From: Patiria miniata
Lineage: Eukaryota > Echinodermata > Asteroidea > Valvatida > Asterinidae
Direction: 5' to 3'
Assembly: GCF_015706575.1 (NCBI RefSeq)
Contig: NW_024037058.1
Coordinates: forward strand, 7,503,806 to 7,567,805
DNA: 64,000 nucleotides
Both the position numbers and the translations under genes were made by a program. Within the stretch, counting starts at the first letter, position 1. Each line of letters opens with the position of its first letter. The notes under the pieces were generated by a model. That model saw only the letters and a program-made list of their open reading frames with translations, ran no database searches and was not told where the DNA came from. This document shows, piece after piece, positions 1-12,829 of this stretch.

Positions 1-3000
1 ATATAGATTTTGATTGGTTACCTTAACCCCCCCCCCCCCCCCCCCCTTGAGTGAGCTACTAGGAACCCTCCTCATCACTGCAAATTCCAACACCATATGG
101 TAAACTGTACACCCCAACTGTTGGACTGATTATGGTGGTATGTCTGACCCCACGTAAAGCATAATCAGCAGTACTCACTCCAACAGATTCCAACAAACCC
201 TGGTGCTGGAGTTTGACTGGATGTGGATTGCTAGGGTAAAACCATTTTTACAACCCCAGTTACAAACTGTTCTGTTCCCATTAAATGCAACCAATTTAAA
301 TGTAAGATTCTTATTTGAGTGACTGTAACAAACCAATTGTACCAATAAAAAAACCTTCAAAATCCAAAGTTTGTATTTTGAAGGATTCAGGACTGTGTGC
401 ATGGACTCTAGATGAGAGTTGCAGTTCCGCGTACTGGTTTGCATGCCTATTCATGCCAAGTGTTATGGATCTGCACAGACCCATTGTGTCTTCAAAATGT
501 CCCTCCCAGTGGTCTCCCTCAACTCTCTCTTTGTAATAGTTGAAGGGGTACTTACATGCAAAGTTCATTGGCCATCCACTATAACTCGCTGCACGATATC
601 CCAAACTTTTACAAAGAATGAGACATTGGATAAATGCAGTTATGGATTTTTATAAGAAGTCAGGATTTCTTCGCCCCCCCCCCAAAAAAAATGCGTTTCC
701 TTTATACAGCAACTTTGGACAATGGTAAAGATTTTTGTTTGCTCTTGTAGATCTCTTATTGTGAGAAAAAAAACCATTATTTTTTTTGTTCAAGAATTTG
801 TATTAAAAAAATGTGTATAATTTGGGATAATTTTTATTTTATGCCAGCAGTTAAGTATACAAATTATTTAATAAAATACAATACGTTGGAAATTGGATTT
901 GTTTTCAACACTAAAAAAATTTTTCTGAAATTTATTTTATACCAGTAAAACTGCTAAAGGATTGACTTTAAAGAAAAGATCACATTGCGGTTATAAAAAC
1001 TACCTGATATAAATATTTGTATCAATGTTATAAGGGTATTAAATTGTTTGTCTATTTTCAGAGGGGAACTGCAGATAGTTTGCTGCAATTTGTGGTGTAA
1101 AGAGAGAAAATTGATATATGCATGGTATAAATATCTTCCAAATAGTTTACTAGAATTTCAAATTTATGTAGTTACATGTGTATGCATATTTGACACAAAT
1201 TGATGGACCATTTTGTATTTTTTTAGCAGTACTATAGGAATGCATAACCATCAAATGCTGAGAGTTAAGCTGGGTTTATATACTTCACTTAAAAATGCTA
1301 ACGAAAAGTGGTGTAATAAATGCTTTTTCAGCAACTTTTGCTGGGATCGTGAATTCAATATCAAATTTATATTGCAAATACCACAACCTCATAAATCTGT
1401 GCTCTGTTCGCATTCACAGAAAGTTTGAACTTATGGTTTTTTTTAAACAAAACTGTCATGGTAGTTTTTGGTCCTGAGTGTAATGTTTCCCATGACTTTT
1501 CGTTTTGTCTTGTTCAGACTAGAAGTCAGTGGATAGAGACAGTAGTATAATCGTAGTACACAATCAATTGTTCATTTACATAGCACCATTTGCTCTCTGT
1601 GAACTTTTTCCATTTAAAGCACAAAAATGCTCAAAATCACAAGTAGGAATGCAAACCAACTATTCTTTTGAAGTTGTAGTTCGGTGCCTACTAAACATTT
1701 TGAGACAACTGAGAAAACACACAATTTGTATTTATCATGATTTTACTGGATTCTCTTGCCAGTGCATTTACACATGAAAGTGTGTCCGTGGGCACACTTT
1801 TTAAAGAACAACATGTACCTTTCAGTGGTTATTTCTTCCAAACGATACCATATCAGGAGTACAAAATGAATTTGGGCCCATCGCTGTCTTCACTTAGATC
1901 AACGTTTTCTCATGAACAGAACGTACATTTCTAGGTGACTACAAATGTTCCGGTGTGACTTAAATGTATGTAGTGGGGAAAAGATATATGTGTTACAGGT
2001 ATCTTTTGATAGCATAAATACTTTTAAGAAAAATATATGTGGTGAATTTGAAAAAGTAGGTTAGTATTACATTTTCAACTAAATTATGGAGAAAATTTGC
2101 TTCTTATCTGTCTCTAAACCCAAACCTTTGTTATGGATATGAAAACATTTACATATAAAACAATTAATTTATTATATTTTAATGCAGGGTATTAAACCCT
2201 TGAAACATGTTTGTATGAGATCATCTTGCCCAATTACAGTTAACAAAGATTTTGTAACATCCTCAAACATTTCAAAATAATAATTGTGCATTTCTGAACA
2301 ATTGTACATTCACTAATGCGTTGCCAAAAAAGAAATAAAATTCAAGCCTTTATCAATTACCAGGCTTAGAAAAAGGTCAATTAATTTAAATCCATCTACC
2401 TTGAGAGGGTGATTGTGGTGTATTAAAATTGTACTGGTATCTACATGTATATAATATGGATAATGAAAGTTTGTTCATTGTTAAAGGGACATTGTGTCAT
2501 TGTATGGGACTGAAGAACTTTTCTTTTCTAAATAAATCGTGAACGGGTGTTTGTTATCATTGAGAATCATGTTCATAGAAGGCCAGTATAAATCAATACA
2601 CATTTTGTCTTTGATTGATTTAACTAAAATCAAGGAAATGTACAGACATAAATGCAACCCTTCAACATGAGTTTCTTTGATAGATACAAACAGATTCGGA
2701 AAGTCAACAATTTGTGAAAATAACATTTGACTGTGGACATCGATTTGATTTGACGATCAGATTTATTCAAACGTTACAAATTTATTATTAAAAAATTACA
2801 TTAAACATAACATTTATTTTATACGGTAACCAGCAATAATACCTTGCGTAAATTGACAATTGCAATCAGCAGTTATCTTTTAGGTGTGTTTTGTGCAAAG
2901 AGTTATATAACTATGTAACTATATAACTTTACCTGAGGTTAGATAACTATACCTGAGGTCAACTCGTGGGCATCCCTGTTGAACAAAAGTACACACCGCA

Positions 3001-3900
3001 AAGATGGCGGCAGTGCAAACTATTATCCTGAGTGAAAATATGTCAATAAACAATGAGGGCTGTGCTGAACATTCGGTCAAATCCGAATTAGAATAATTGA
3101 ATACTTAATTTTTTGAAAGTGCACAGCCCTTAAAACAGTAGGGAAGATAAATATATACCTTGTGTTTCCTTTGTCAATTCTTTGTGAAATAAAAGTTCTC
3201 AAGAATATTGTGACAATACCATGAATAGTGCACAAAGCCGAAGTTATTCCTAATGGGATCCCTGAATTTTCCAACTTCCCTGTGCATAATAATTGCGGGG
3301 ATCAAGTCATCGTATGTCAGGGCTTCTTCTGCTTCATTTTAAGTGATGAATGGAATGGATTTCGAAACGGAAGACATGAAAGATGAGGTTCAATAACGTT
3401 TATTTCACTGAAAACAGCGCTGTACAGGCATACATAGACTAGTTTTGACTAGAAGATCAACAGAGGGCGCTCTTGCTACTAATTTTATTTGTAACGAAAG
3501 AAAATGTATTTTTCAAAGTCTGTCGGTTTTGAAATTGGAGAAAAAATAATTTTTGATAAAGCAATTAATTTTACGTCGTTTTAACATCAATTTCCATTTT
3601 TTTTTTAAATAGAAGAATAAAACATGGCTTAGGTACGAGACTAAAAAGTTGCCGTGGCTATTTTCGTCTGCTCGTGATACGTACGCGTACCAAACGTGTG
3701 TACATCGCATACATGACATATCACGCGCTCGCATCGGATACGGATTTGCGGAGCAGGCCAAAAAATCGGGCTAGCAATTGTGTTCATAACTTCTGGTCGC
3801 CGATAATTCAAGGTAAAACCAACCTAAAGCGTGCATATTTACAATGAATAAGATTTTTATGTTCACAATTGTTCTATGGTTGTGAACGTCGGGCTATTCG
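1..3900. other. AT-rich non-coding stretch, no gene supported
   Basis: I see no open frame with family resemblance or a consistent splice pattern here, only short chance frames. Visible items are a poly-C run near 27-46, a C8-9/A7 junction near 675, and long AT-rich stretches. It could be intergenic DNA or the untranslated or intronic part of a gene lying to the left of the window. Confidence 0.5.
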
Positions 3901-3907
3901 AGGTTTG

Positions 3908-4027
3908 TCGTCGGTCCACCTAAAACGACGAGGATCTATTTTGACGCACTCTCACTATTCAATTTGCGTTGGACAACGCGCGCGCGTTGCAAGCGTTACC
4001 TGCGCCAATTATGGTGACTCGAGGATA
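3908..4027. repeat. Direct repeat, copy 1 (about 120 bp)
   Basis: This segment recurs at 4671-4791 in the same orientation with a few substitutions. Both copies contain GTCCACCTAAAACGAC, the self-complementary core AACGCGCGCGCGTT and, at the right end, TATGGTGACTCGAGGATA. The CG-rich core stands out against the AT-rich surroundings. It is probably a transposon-derived unit; the class is unknown. Confidence 0.7.
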
Positions 4028-4089
4028 CGTTGGTTTCTGCAAGTTCTTTTAAATCTTTACTTTTTCAATGTACACAATGTATCTTGTGC

Positions 4090-5000
4090 GCTTTCTTGCA
4101 ATTTGCGCAATCTTAAGAATGAGCGCGCATTCTTATGCATGAGCACGCAATCTGAAGAATGAGCGTTCATTCTTATAATCTTAAGACTGCGAGGGAATAT
4201 TACTTGCGCAGTTTATGAATTTTGCGCAATCTTAACAAACAGCGCACTGCATTATTATGTTAAAATAAATTAAACGTATTAGAAGTTAAAGGGGAAATAA
4301 TCACATGACGAAAAAAGAAAATGATCTATGTTTCTGTACCCGTTGAACTACGATAATTTGAATTCAATTAAAGCTGTTATTATTGCTTTTTTTCTGCCCC
4401 CCCCCCCCCCTCATGGGAATTTTGTAATAAGGGAGGACTGGGAACTAGTCTGGAAAGTGCTTTGTTTAGTCTGGACAAGTTACAAGTCCCTCACCATACA
4501 TGCCATACATGTACGCATGCTGAGTAATGTGGAACACTTAATAGGCCCTACGTTTTTGTTATCGGAATTCTTTCCATTATTTTCTCTTATTACTTGTTAT
4601 TTCCCCCAATATGCATAATACTTTCATCTCTACATTGTCTTTTCCCTAGTGAATTTGCATTGCCACAGTATATCGTCAGTCCACCTAAAACGACAAGGAT
4701 ATATGTTTTGACGCACTTGCATTCAATTTGCGTTGGACAACGCGCGCGCGTTGCAAGCGTTATCCGCGTCAATTATGGTGACTCGAGGATAACTATTTAA
4801 GTACGGCCCAAGAATTAACGAGGATGCAGCTAGACTCGCCAAGTGCAGCCGGTGCTCGGCATCGAAAAGATCGCTTCTCTTGTTGCACATTCCTAATAAT
4901 GTGCGCTCAATCTTGAAGATTTTTTTTTTTCGAAGATTGCATAAGGATCCAGTTGCGCAATCAAAAGAATGCGCATGCACATTCTTATGATTGCGTAAGT
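4090..5000. repeat. Clustered imperfect palindromes built on TTGCGCAATCTTAAGAATG
   Basis: Between 4095 and 4245, and again at 4895-5000, short words such as GCGCAATCTTAAGAATGAGC and their inverse (CATTCTTATGATTGCG) recur in both orientations. The two clusters flank or adjoin the 3908/4671 direct repeats, so all of this may be one family of subterminal repeats from one or two decayed DNA elements. Confidence 0.5.
4671..4791. repeat. Direct repeat, copy 2 (about 120 bp)
   Basis: Second copy of the 3908-4027 segment, separated from it by about 640 bp. It has the same ordered landmarks: GTCCACCTAAAACGAC, the alternating CG core, and TATGGTGACTCGAGGATA. Confidence 0.7.
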
Positions 5001-5179
5001 GACAAGGAAGTGCACAAGTACAAGATGTGTAGGCCTACATTGTGTGATTTTAAAGGCATAGCCAGGCTACAGAAGCTACGGCCTATGATGAACATGCCTC
5101 CATCAGGATTTGTTGTATCGATCGATAGTCAGTATTATTCTCTGCTTTTGATGGAAATAAATGTTATGAAATTGAGTTG

Positions 5180-7925
5180 AAACTGAAATTGTGCTGTACA
5201 GAAGAAAAAAACCACAAACATTAATTGACACGACATGTGCGACACTGACACTCTTTCTTTTCAAGAAGAAATTTTATTTCAGTTCAAAACGTAATTTTAC
5301 ATAAGGTTGACAAAGACTACAAAAAATTAATTGTATTGAATTATGGAATTTTTTCAGAAATAACTTGGTTTTCCAATCATGTAAATTGGAAGAGGCGAGT
5401 ACGATTTTTTTTTCTGTTTTGTGTGATGCCCACTTCTAGACATTTCCAGTAGACGATTTGAAATAGGCCTAGCGTTCAAGCAGAGGACATCAGAGCTTTC
5501 TTCGTAGTTCCCAATGCTATACAGTAATATATGTTCATCAATGTACTTTATAAGCATAAATAAACACTGTTATTTTTTTTTTCAGTTCAACTAATTCAAG
5601 AGAGTTCTATATGGAAAAAATGTGTCATAACAGCTGCAGAAAGTCTTGATAAAACCCTCAAACAAACAGCACACTTTTTACAAACTTCCTAAAATTATGA
5701 CTGCATCACAGTAACTGCCCATATATTTTCAAGCAACTGTAACAAAAGATTGGTACAAACACCCTGTGAATTACAATATTCAGTTGAATATCTGCAGAAG
5801 CTAGTTAAAATATCTAGTTACATGTACCTTTAAAATGTATTAAATCAGTGTCATACTCATAGTGTTGAACAGTTTATTGAAATATTACTTGGGCACAAAC
5901 AACTGTAAACATCTGTCGGTAAATATATGAAAATATAGCTTTTAATTACAAAAAAATAAATTTACTCCATACTTCTTGTCCAGATAAATGGATAATTGGG
6001 ATAAATGTTTGTGTAAAAAAATCTGTATTTGTTTTATAATTCTGATTTAATATTTCAGATCTGTTTCATTTTGCTTAGTTTGAAGCAAATTAACAAATAC
6101 AAGCAATGGTACAGACATTTAAATTAAGAAACCGGTAACTATTCATTTTAAAGGAAGACATTTTTGTGAGCAAAGCCCTACCTCACAAGTTAATTAATTT
6201 AATTAGTTATTTATTTATTCATTCCTTCCTTAATTCCAACAGGTGTTTCTGTTCTATCTCAGGTTCAGCTTTGGATTGAGAGGAATGAGGAAATAGAAGT
6301 TTAAGAATTTGGCAGGAGGCCACGAGGACAAATTGCTGCGAAAAAATAGATCCAACAAGTCACATGGTAAGATAATTAAATTTATAAAATAGACATAATT
6401 TCATTATGACCACACTCTAATCTGCTATGAATGTCATTTAGATATCAAAAATATGAATAGGATAGCTTTGCTCTTTCAGAAAAGAATGTTGTTTTTTAAT
6501 ACTTGTAATGTCCTTTTGAAATGACATTATCAAGCTAAGATACAAAAATTCCAACAATTGTTAAAAACAAAACCCATCTTGACAAACAAATAATAAAGAT
6601 AGAATAGTTCCAAAATTATTTAAAACCAACAAACAAATCATAATGAAATTACAATTATAAAATCCCTTTATGATATTATACACTTGTTTCAAACTCACAT
6701 GTGCCATGTCTATAGGCAGTAAAGCCAGTATAGTGAATTATAATTAGTGCCGTTAATAAACAAAACAGTATTGTAAGCTTGCAATCATTACTCATTTATT
6801 CGATTCAATAACAAAATTGTTGATTCATGTACAATTTTCGGCTGACCAAAACCACTTTGTGGAAAGGAAGTGTAAGATTAAGTAGAAAATAAGGGGAGAA
6901 AATCTCAAGCCAAAATCTAAGCAAGTTAGTGTGAGTTGTGATGGGAACTATATATCAGTTAACAAAATCATAAATCGCTCTTTTGTTGCTGTTACACAGA
7001 TATGCAACAATTAATACCTTCAGAAAAAATCCCCACAAGTGATTTACTAACCTTAAAAATAAGGCTTATAAGGCACTGATCTTTTAAAAAAGTTAGTGAA
7101 ATCTGTTTTCTTGGTCATGAAATTAAAATTTAAAATGAAATGTAGTTAAGCTTGATCCTCCCGCACTGCTGGATTATGCTGAAAGTTCAAGATACATTTG
7201 AGGAAAAAGTAGTTAAAAAGCTGCGGAGATTGGGTACTGAACAAAATTATAATGTTTTCCTATTCGCATCACCCTTAATACAGGGTAGACTGCAATCAAT
7301 CATTTGTTATTGTTAAATTTGTCAAAAAAATCTGTCCAGTCTTGATGAGTGGTACAGAAAATTTTGAAATGCATTATTGTTTAATGATTTCATTTAATAA
7401 GCACATTTCCCCCCACATCCTAGCATTTCTGAAGTCGATGACTGCCAGATTTTAAAATACGTACTTCCATGCAAAAATTGTATCGAACACAAACATTGTA
7501 TAAGTGTGTGTACCGATAATATATTAAATCTGCCTGGTATTCAGTTACAACACTTACCCTAAACAGAAGTACTTGCATTTAATCATTAACTGCACATACA
7601 CAGCATAGCTAAGAAAGGAAATCGAAAATAAACTACATTATGAAACATGTAATTCAAATATCTTGATCCTAAAACGTTTTGCCTTAAAAAAAAAAAAATT
7701 GTACACTAAATGTAGATGGGTTAACCCTCCTATGCAAACACGCATTCTCAGCCATGCTCTTACTCGGGTCAAAATTAGTCAGGTGACCGTGTTTGACCCG
7801 TTGGAATTATATGCATAGAACAACATTATTGAACCATTTTGACTGCTTAAGTAACTAGTCATAAGAACAACTTGACCAATTGTGACCCGTAGAACAGTTG
7901 TTGATAATGAATATTTGCTGACTGT
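5180..7925. other. AT-rich non-coding stretch
   Basis: I find no coding signal, RNA gene or clear repeat structure. A poly-A run lies near 7686. The interval ends where a hairpin-plus-tail repeat begins at 7931. Confidence 0.5.
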
Positions 7926-7930
7926 TATTA

Positions 7931-8551
7931 AGGGAATAAATGTGTGCTCCGGAGGTTTTTATCACTCGTTTAATACCGCTTGGAGTCTGGGTGCTGATAA
8001 TTACCCGAGCCGGAGGCGAGGGTAATTATCAGCACCCAGACTCTAAGCGGTATTAAACAGAGTGATAAATACCGACCGAGCACATATTTATTCCCATTCA
8101 TAAATACCTTATCCGTAAAAAAATATCAAATAATTCGTTCAAAAAATCCCGATTTTGTTCAACAAGTTCACTTCATGCTTTTTGAAACATCCCTCTAGCA
8201 AAATAATGGAGTGTTCAGCTGGCGATGTAAACAACCCTTTTATGGAGATTGACGCGCGCGTAACATGTTTTGCGCGATGTCACGCAGAACGCACCTGGGG
8301 CGTTGCGTTTTGAATTTAGAACTATAAAATTCTGACTCGCTTGTAGTGTTGCGCATGCCTACGTGAGGATTGTGAACGTTCAACCAATGAAACGGTAAGA
8401 GGCACTGGATTTTTAGGAGTCCACATTTTATTGTGACACTAGAAAAGTGTTTAAGACCAGCTAGCCATGTCTTTATCATCCGTTAAGACCGGCCACGTGA
8501 CGGGTTCTCGACCAATAGGAATAGCTAAACTGTCAGGTATTTATGAATGAC
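7931..8551 (+). mobile_element. Hairpin-plus-tail repeat, copy A
   Basis: The first 165 bp (7931-8095) are a near-perfect inverted repeat. GGGAATAAAT reads into an arm that includes GTCTGGGTGCTGATAATTA, and the complement returns after a short loop to end in ATTTATTCCC. The following 455 bp are bounded by a second, short inverted pair, CATTCATAAATACC at 8096 and GGTATTTATGAATG at 8537-8550. The tail carries GACCAGCTAGCCATGTC and TTATCATCCG. A copy with the same order of parts lies at 53411-54044. There is no open frame, so it is a non-autonomous element of unknown superfamily. Confidence 0.8.
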
Positions 8552-8614
8552 TCGTTAAAGTACTGTTATAGTCGGTAAGTTGCTGGTATTGACTGTTTAA
8601 AACATTATCCCTGT

Positions 8615-8815
8615 CACAACAGCTGTGGGTGCTGATTTGCTCTTGACTGTTTTTGACTTGTCAAAGTGCTGTCCACAGTTTGTGTCTGGTATTGACTGAA
8701 ACATGATCCCTTTCACAACAGCTATGGGTGCTGATTTGCTCTTGACTGTTTTTGACTTGTCAAAGTGCTGTCCACAGTTTGTGTCTGGTATTTACTGAAA
8801 CATGATCCCTGTCAC
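8615..8815. repeat. Tandem duplication, 99-bp unit, two copies
   Basis: CACAACAGCT at 8615 and again at 8714 starts two nearly identical units that contain TTGCTCTTGACTGTTTTTG and GTGCTGTCCACAGTTTGTG. A third unit begins at about 8813 and breaks off into a poly-C tract. Confidence 0.8.
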
Positions 8816-8826
8816 AACACACAAGC

Positions 8827-9480
8827 ACCCCCCCCCCCCATTTACAAAACAAAAAGAAACACCAGCAACTATTATCCTGCAAATTATCTGAGCCCCCCCC
8901 CCGAAAAAAAATCCCCCCCCCCAAAAAAAAAATCCATGGGAATATCCCACAGGTAGTCTCCAGTGCATTTACAATGACTAACTGCCCCACGGTTCAAAAC
9001 CAGTCGACTGATATTAACCAACCTCATTGACTGTCCCACGTGTCAAAACCAGTCGACTGATGAGTCGACTGATTGTGACCCGCCTTTCATTGACTGTCCC
9101 ACGGGTCAAAACCAGTCGACTGATTTTGACCCGCCTCTCATTGACTGTCCCACGGGTCAAAATCAGTCGACTGATATTGACCCGCCCATCATTGACTGTC
9201 CCACAGGTATGTAAGCAACCCACCCCCCCCCCCCCCCCCATTACAAAACAAAATTAAAAGAAACACCAGCATCTATTATCCTGCAAATTATCTGATCCCC
9301 CCCCCCCTCCCCCAAAACAAAGACCCCCCCCCCCCCCAAAAAACACCATGGGAATATCCCACAGGTAGTCTCCAATGCATTTACAATGACTAACTGCCCC
9401 ACGGGTCAAAACCAGTCGACTGATATTAACCCGCCTCTCATTGACTGTCCCATGGGTCAAAATCAGTCGATCCTGTGGGA
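8827..9480. repeat. Complex duplication with about 45-bp tandem units and poly-C/poly-A tracts
   Basis: Two long units of about 400 bp start near 8838 and 9240. Each runs through ACAAAACAAA, ATTATCCTGCAAATTATCTG, poly-C/A-rich runs, CCATGGGAATATCCCACAGG and GCATTTACAATGACTAACTG. They then enter about 45-bp tandem units with consensus words GACTGTCCCACGGGTC, AAAACCAGTCGACTGAT and TTGACCCGCC (about five units at 9000-9210, two near 9400-9480). Homopolymer lengths may not be reliable in the assembly. Confidence 0.75.
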
Positions 9481-9601
9481 TATATCTGGTGTATAGACCT
9501 GCATATTCTCCCAATTTTTGAGACTCTTGGAACAGTTTAAATACTACTACTAGTCAAATTTGTTTGAACTAGACAAACAAATTGCTGGCTGTAGTATATT
9601 A

Positions 9602-10168
9602 TACAAATATTGAATGCTTCGAGTGGCGTAGTGAAACTAGCCTCCCGAGGTGATCCATGGGCATTCTATTTTCCCGAGGCGAAGCCGAGGGAAAATAGAA
9701 TGCTCCATGGATCACCGAGGCAGGCTAGTTTTACTTCACCACGAGATAAAGCATTCAATATTTGTTTTATAACACTTCACCCACACATTCTGCTTGGTTT
9801 TTGAATATTTGAAATTATTTAAATCTGAACACAGTTGAAATAAAAATAAATTTCAATACAAAATTGGTGGAAAATATATTTCTCTCTTCCAAACTACCCC
9901 TTCACGAAATGTTTGAACCCAACTCTGCGGCACGCTCTCTTTGGAACAAAACGCGCAACGCGCACACCAGCATGCATTTGCACACAAATACCGCGCCGTG
10001 GATATAGTACATGTACTTTGGTTGCTAATGGTATAGTATTTTGGTTGCTACGGGTATAGTACTTTTGGCCGTGCACAGAAAGATAGCAAAAATAGACAGT
10101 ATCATGTGACTTGCTCTCGGCCAATCAAGACACAGTATCTGTGAGTGAGGTGTTTTAAACATTCATAG
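9602..10168 (+). mobile_element. Hairpin-plus-tail repeat, copy C (different sequence, similar shape)
   Basis: A long inverted repeat (9602-9768) begins with ACAAATATTGAATGC and ends with its complement GCATTCAATATTTG. The loop region reads CCGAGGCGAAGCCGAGG, which contains the GCGAAGC heptamer known to form a very stable DNA mini-hairpin. The next roughly 400 bp end near 10145-10168 in GTGAGGTGTTTTAAACATTC, a loose complement of the sequence that follows the hairpin. Only the architecture, not the sequence, resembles copies A and B. No open frame. Confidence 0.6.
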
Positions 10169-10169
10169 T

Positions 10170-11070
10170 GGTAGCCAAACGGACAACCAAAATGTATTAT
10201 ATTTTCACTCACTATATGTCACTTACCATCAGCAGAAGAGCTATGCATGCATACACGCCACCTGGAAAAGAAAGCTGCTACTTTACAAGTCATCCTTCAA
10301 AATGTCTTTATCTTAATCTTCTCTATACATTGAATACTGATTTCCACACTGAAGGTGGATATAGACCTCCGATGCAGATGTTTATAATTGCGGCTACAAT
10401 GATGTAACAGAGAGCATCATCATGATGCACTTTTGGCCAATCAAGAAAGAGAACACTGGTTGGGATGTTATTTAATGTTCAGTTTAAATCCTACAATGAA
10501 ATGGGGTTTTCGTTGCGTTTTTTTTTCAACCTTTGATCACACACACGCACAAATTACTCTAAAACTACCTCGGGCAAGAAATTGACGATCCAATTGATAC
10601 AAATCTGATGATAAAACTTCTCTGAATAGCCTCTGAATGCCATTTCGAAGGTTTTGAACCATGGAGCATTGTTATTATAGAATCATGACTGGGCATGATA
10701 CCTGCATGGCAAGAGCATGTGTTTTTAGCTTCTGAATTTTCCCTGGAATAAAGATATTCACACAATGAGAAACCGTACCAAAACATACAGATATACCTGG
10801 GGTTTTTTTTAAATGCCAGTACAGTATTCTGTGGACTATGTTCAAATCCCTTTCAGTAAACAAAAATCACGATTTGATAGTTGATTACTGTAAAAAAGAA
10901 ATACAGACAGAAATGAAATTGTACTCACCAATACGCCATACTGCATACACTACTATCGAGCAGACTAAAAACAAAACAAAAATAGTTGATTTTTCTTATA
11001 AATGTTAAGGTTGTGTAATTTTCTGTTAGTCATTGCAAGAGTTGCTGAAACAGTATATCTTAAGGAATAG
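10170..11070. other. Non-coding stretch
   Basis: No gene or repeat structure that I can support. Short open frames on both strands lack splice context and family motifs. Confidence 0.45.
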
Positions 11071-11321
11071 ACCTTTCTTAGGGTACGCCATTTTGAAAAT
11101 CAAAGCGAGGCAAATAACGCAAACAAACATGGCCTAAATACTGTGTCACGGTGAGCGAGTGACTCGCGCAACGTTACAGCAGATTAACAATCTTATAAAT
11201 GAGTGCATGGTAAAAATTCCCCCAAAACATCATGTATACTAGGTAGGTCATGTCTCATTGCATTTTCAAGAAGGATCTTATAATATCAAGCCTACCTGTG
11301 GCCGAACTGAAATTTCCGTGT

Positions 11322-11366
11322 ACATGTAGTACATGTAGTACATGTAGTACATGTAGTACATGTAGT
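11322..11366. repeat. 9-bp microsatellite (TACATGTAG)n
   Basis: About five head-to-tail copies of a palindrome-containing 9-mer lie immediately inside the left TIR of the 11071-14217 element. Confidence 0.9.
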
Positions 11367-12829
11367 TAATAACCACCGCCATCAGCGTCAGACTTTCCGT
11401 AGCGTTTTCCAAAGTGGACTTCTGAACAACAGCAACAAATTGTTTGCACTAACTTTCTTGTAAATATACTGTACATATACAGTAAATGTATTGCAACACC
11501 TGGTTATTTTTCTTCTCACTTCTCAATAACAGTCCACACTCACAATTTCTCTATGCTTACTTTCAAAGTTAACAATTCTGGGTGTTACACCTCTGAGATT
11601 CAGTAAAATTAATCATTCATCACTTTCTCTTGCATTAAGGTCCAATATATTACTTGGACATTGATTTACACAAGATCAATTCTCTCCTTCCAATTTTGCA
11701 GTTAATGTTTTTGCTCAACCTTCATACTCCCCATTAGGGCGCCACCAGGAGGATATATGGAGCCTTTTTCCTTGGATATATATAGGCATTATTCTTTATT
11801 CATTTTTAAGCAATCTTGTTTCAGTTTTCACATAAGCAACAGCTACATTCTTTACCTATCCCTTTTAAAAAGCACTTTTCTGATACTGTGTATTTTTGGC
11901 CCTGTGCTGAGTGGAAAACAAAAGTGGAGTTTTGACTTCAACATAATCCATATCAAACTTAGTGAGTACATTTTTGATCTCGCACTTGACCCTGTCGTGA
12001 TCATGGATCCAAAAGACGGTACAATCGTGGCTTCTATCAGCCTGAAATTGCCACCATAATACTGGCCAGCAGACCCACAGTGTGGTTTGCACAAGTCGAG
12101 GCCCAGTTTGCAACAGGAGGAATAAAGGCTGGGGGAAAACAAAGTATGACTATATTATTTCAGCCCCGACTCCTGAGGTGGCGCAAAATGTGAGGGATCT
12201 TCAGCTCGATCCTCCAAAAGAATGGATGCACAATGGTTGCAGAATGGATGCACAATGGTCTGCCAATGGTCGCCACGTAATAGATCCGTTCTGTTGCAAA
12301 TTTTACCGTCAATCTGGGCGATACTTCTGCCTCCCTTGTGCCTCAAGGGTCGCCTAGGAGGTAGAAGCATGGCTGAATGGTCGACCAGTGATTGCCGTTG
12401 GTCACCGATGATGATGTCACAGAGGAGGCTCAATGGTTGCCCAATCATTGCTCGGGGGTCACCTATGTTGCCTATAATCGCGTTGGTTGTCGTAGGTTGC
12501 ACAGGGGAAGCACAGGGGAGGTAGGCAAGTATGGCTCAGTGGACGCACAGGTTGCTCGTAGGTCGACATGAAAATGCCAGAAAATTGCAGTTTTGGTGGT
12601 TCAAGGGAGGCACAAGGATCGCTGGAGCAGTTACATAGAAACAGGATTTTCTGGGTTTAGGCGACCATTGAGCGTCCTGGCCATTCTTTGGTCGCTCATA
12701 GGTGGTACAAATTTGTCGCAGCCTGTGTAAAGGGGGCCATATTCATTCCCAAGTAAGATGTCCTCTTCCAATCATTACAATCTTCCTTGGATGGATAGAT
12801 GGATCAATAAACGTACCATGCGACGTAAG

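Noticed and set aside
311-604. 97-codon minus-strand frame containing WEGHFEDTMGLCRS
   Set aside because: No recognised family, only one possible donor (GTAAGT near 550), and no neighbouring exons. Could be real but is not supportable.
4090-4260. Repeated GCGCAATCTT words as a CRISPR-like array
   Set aside because: Spacing is irregular, units occur in both orientations and are short.
12155-12524. Overlapping frames of 100-115 codons on both strands
   Set aside because: They coincide with diverged ATGGATGCACAATGG-type repeats inside the long-TIR element and have no family motif.
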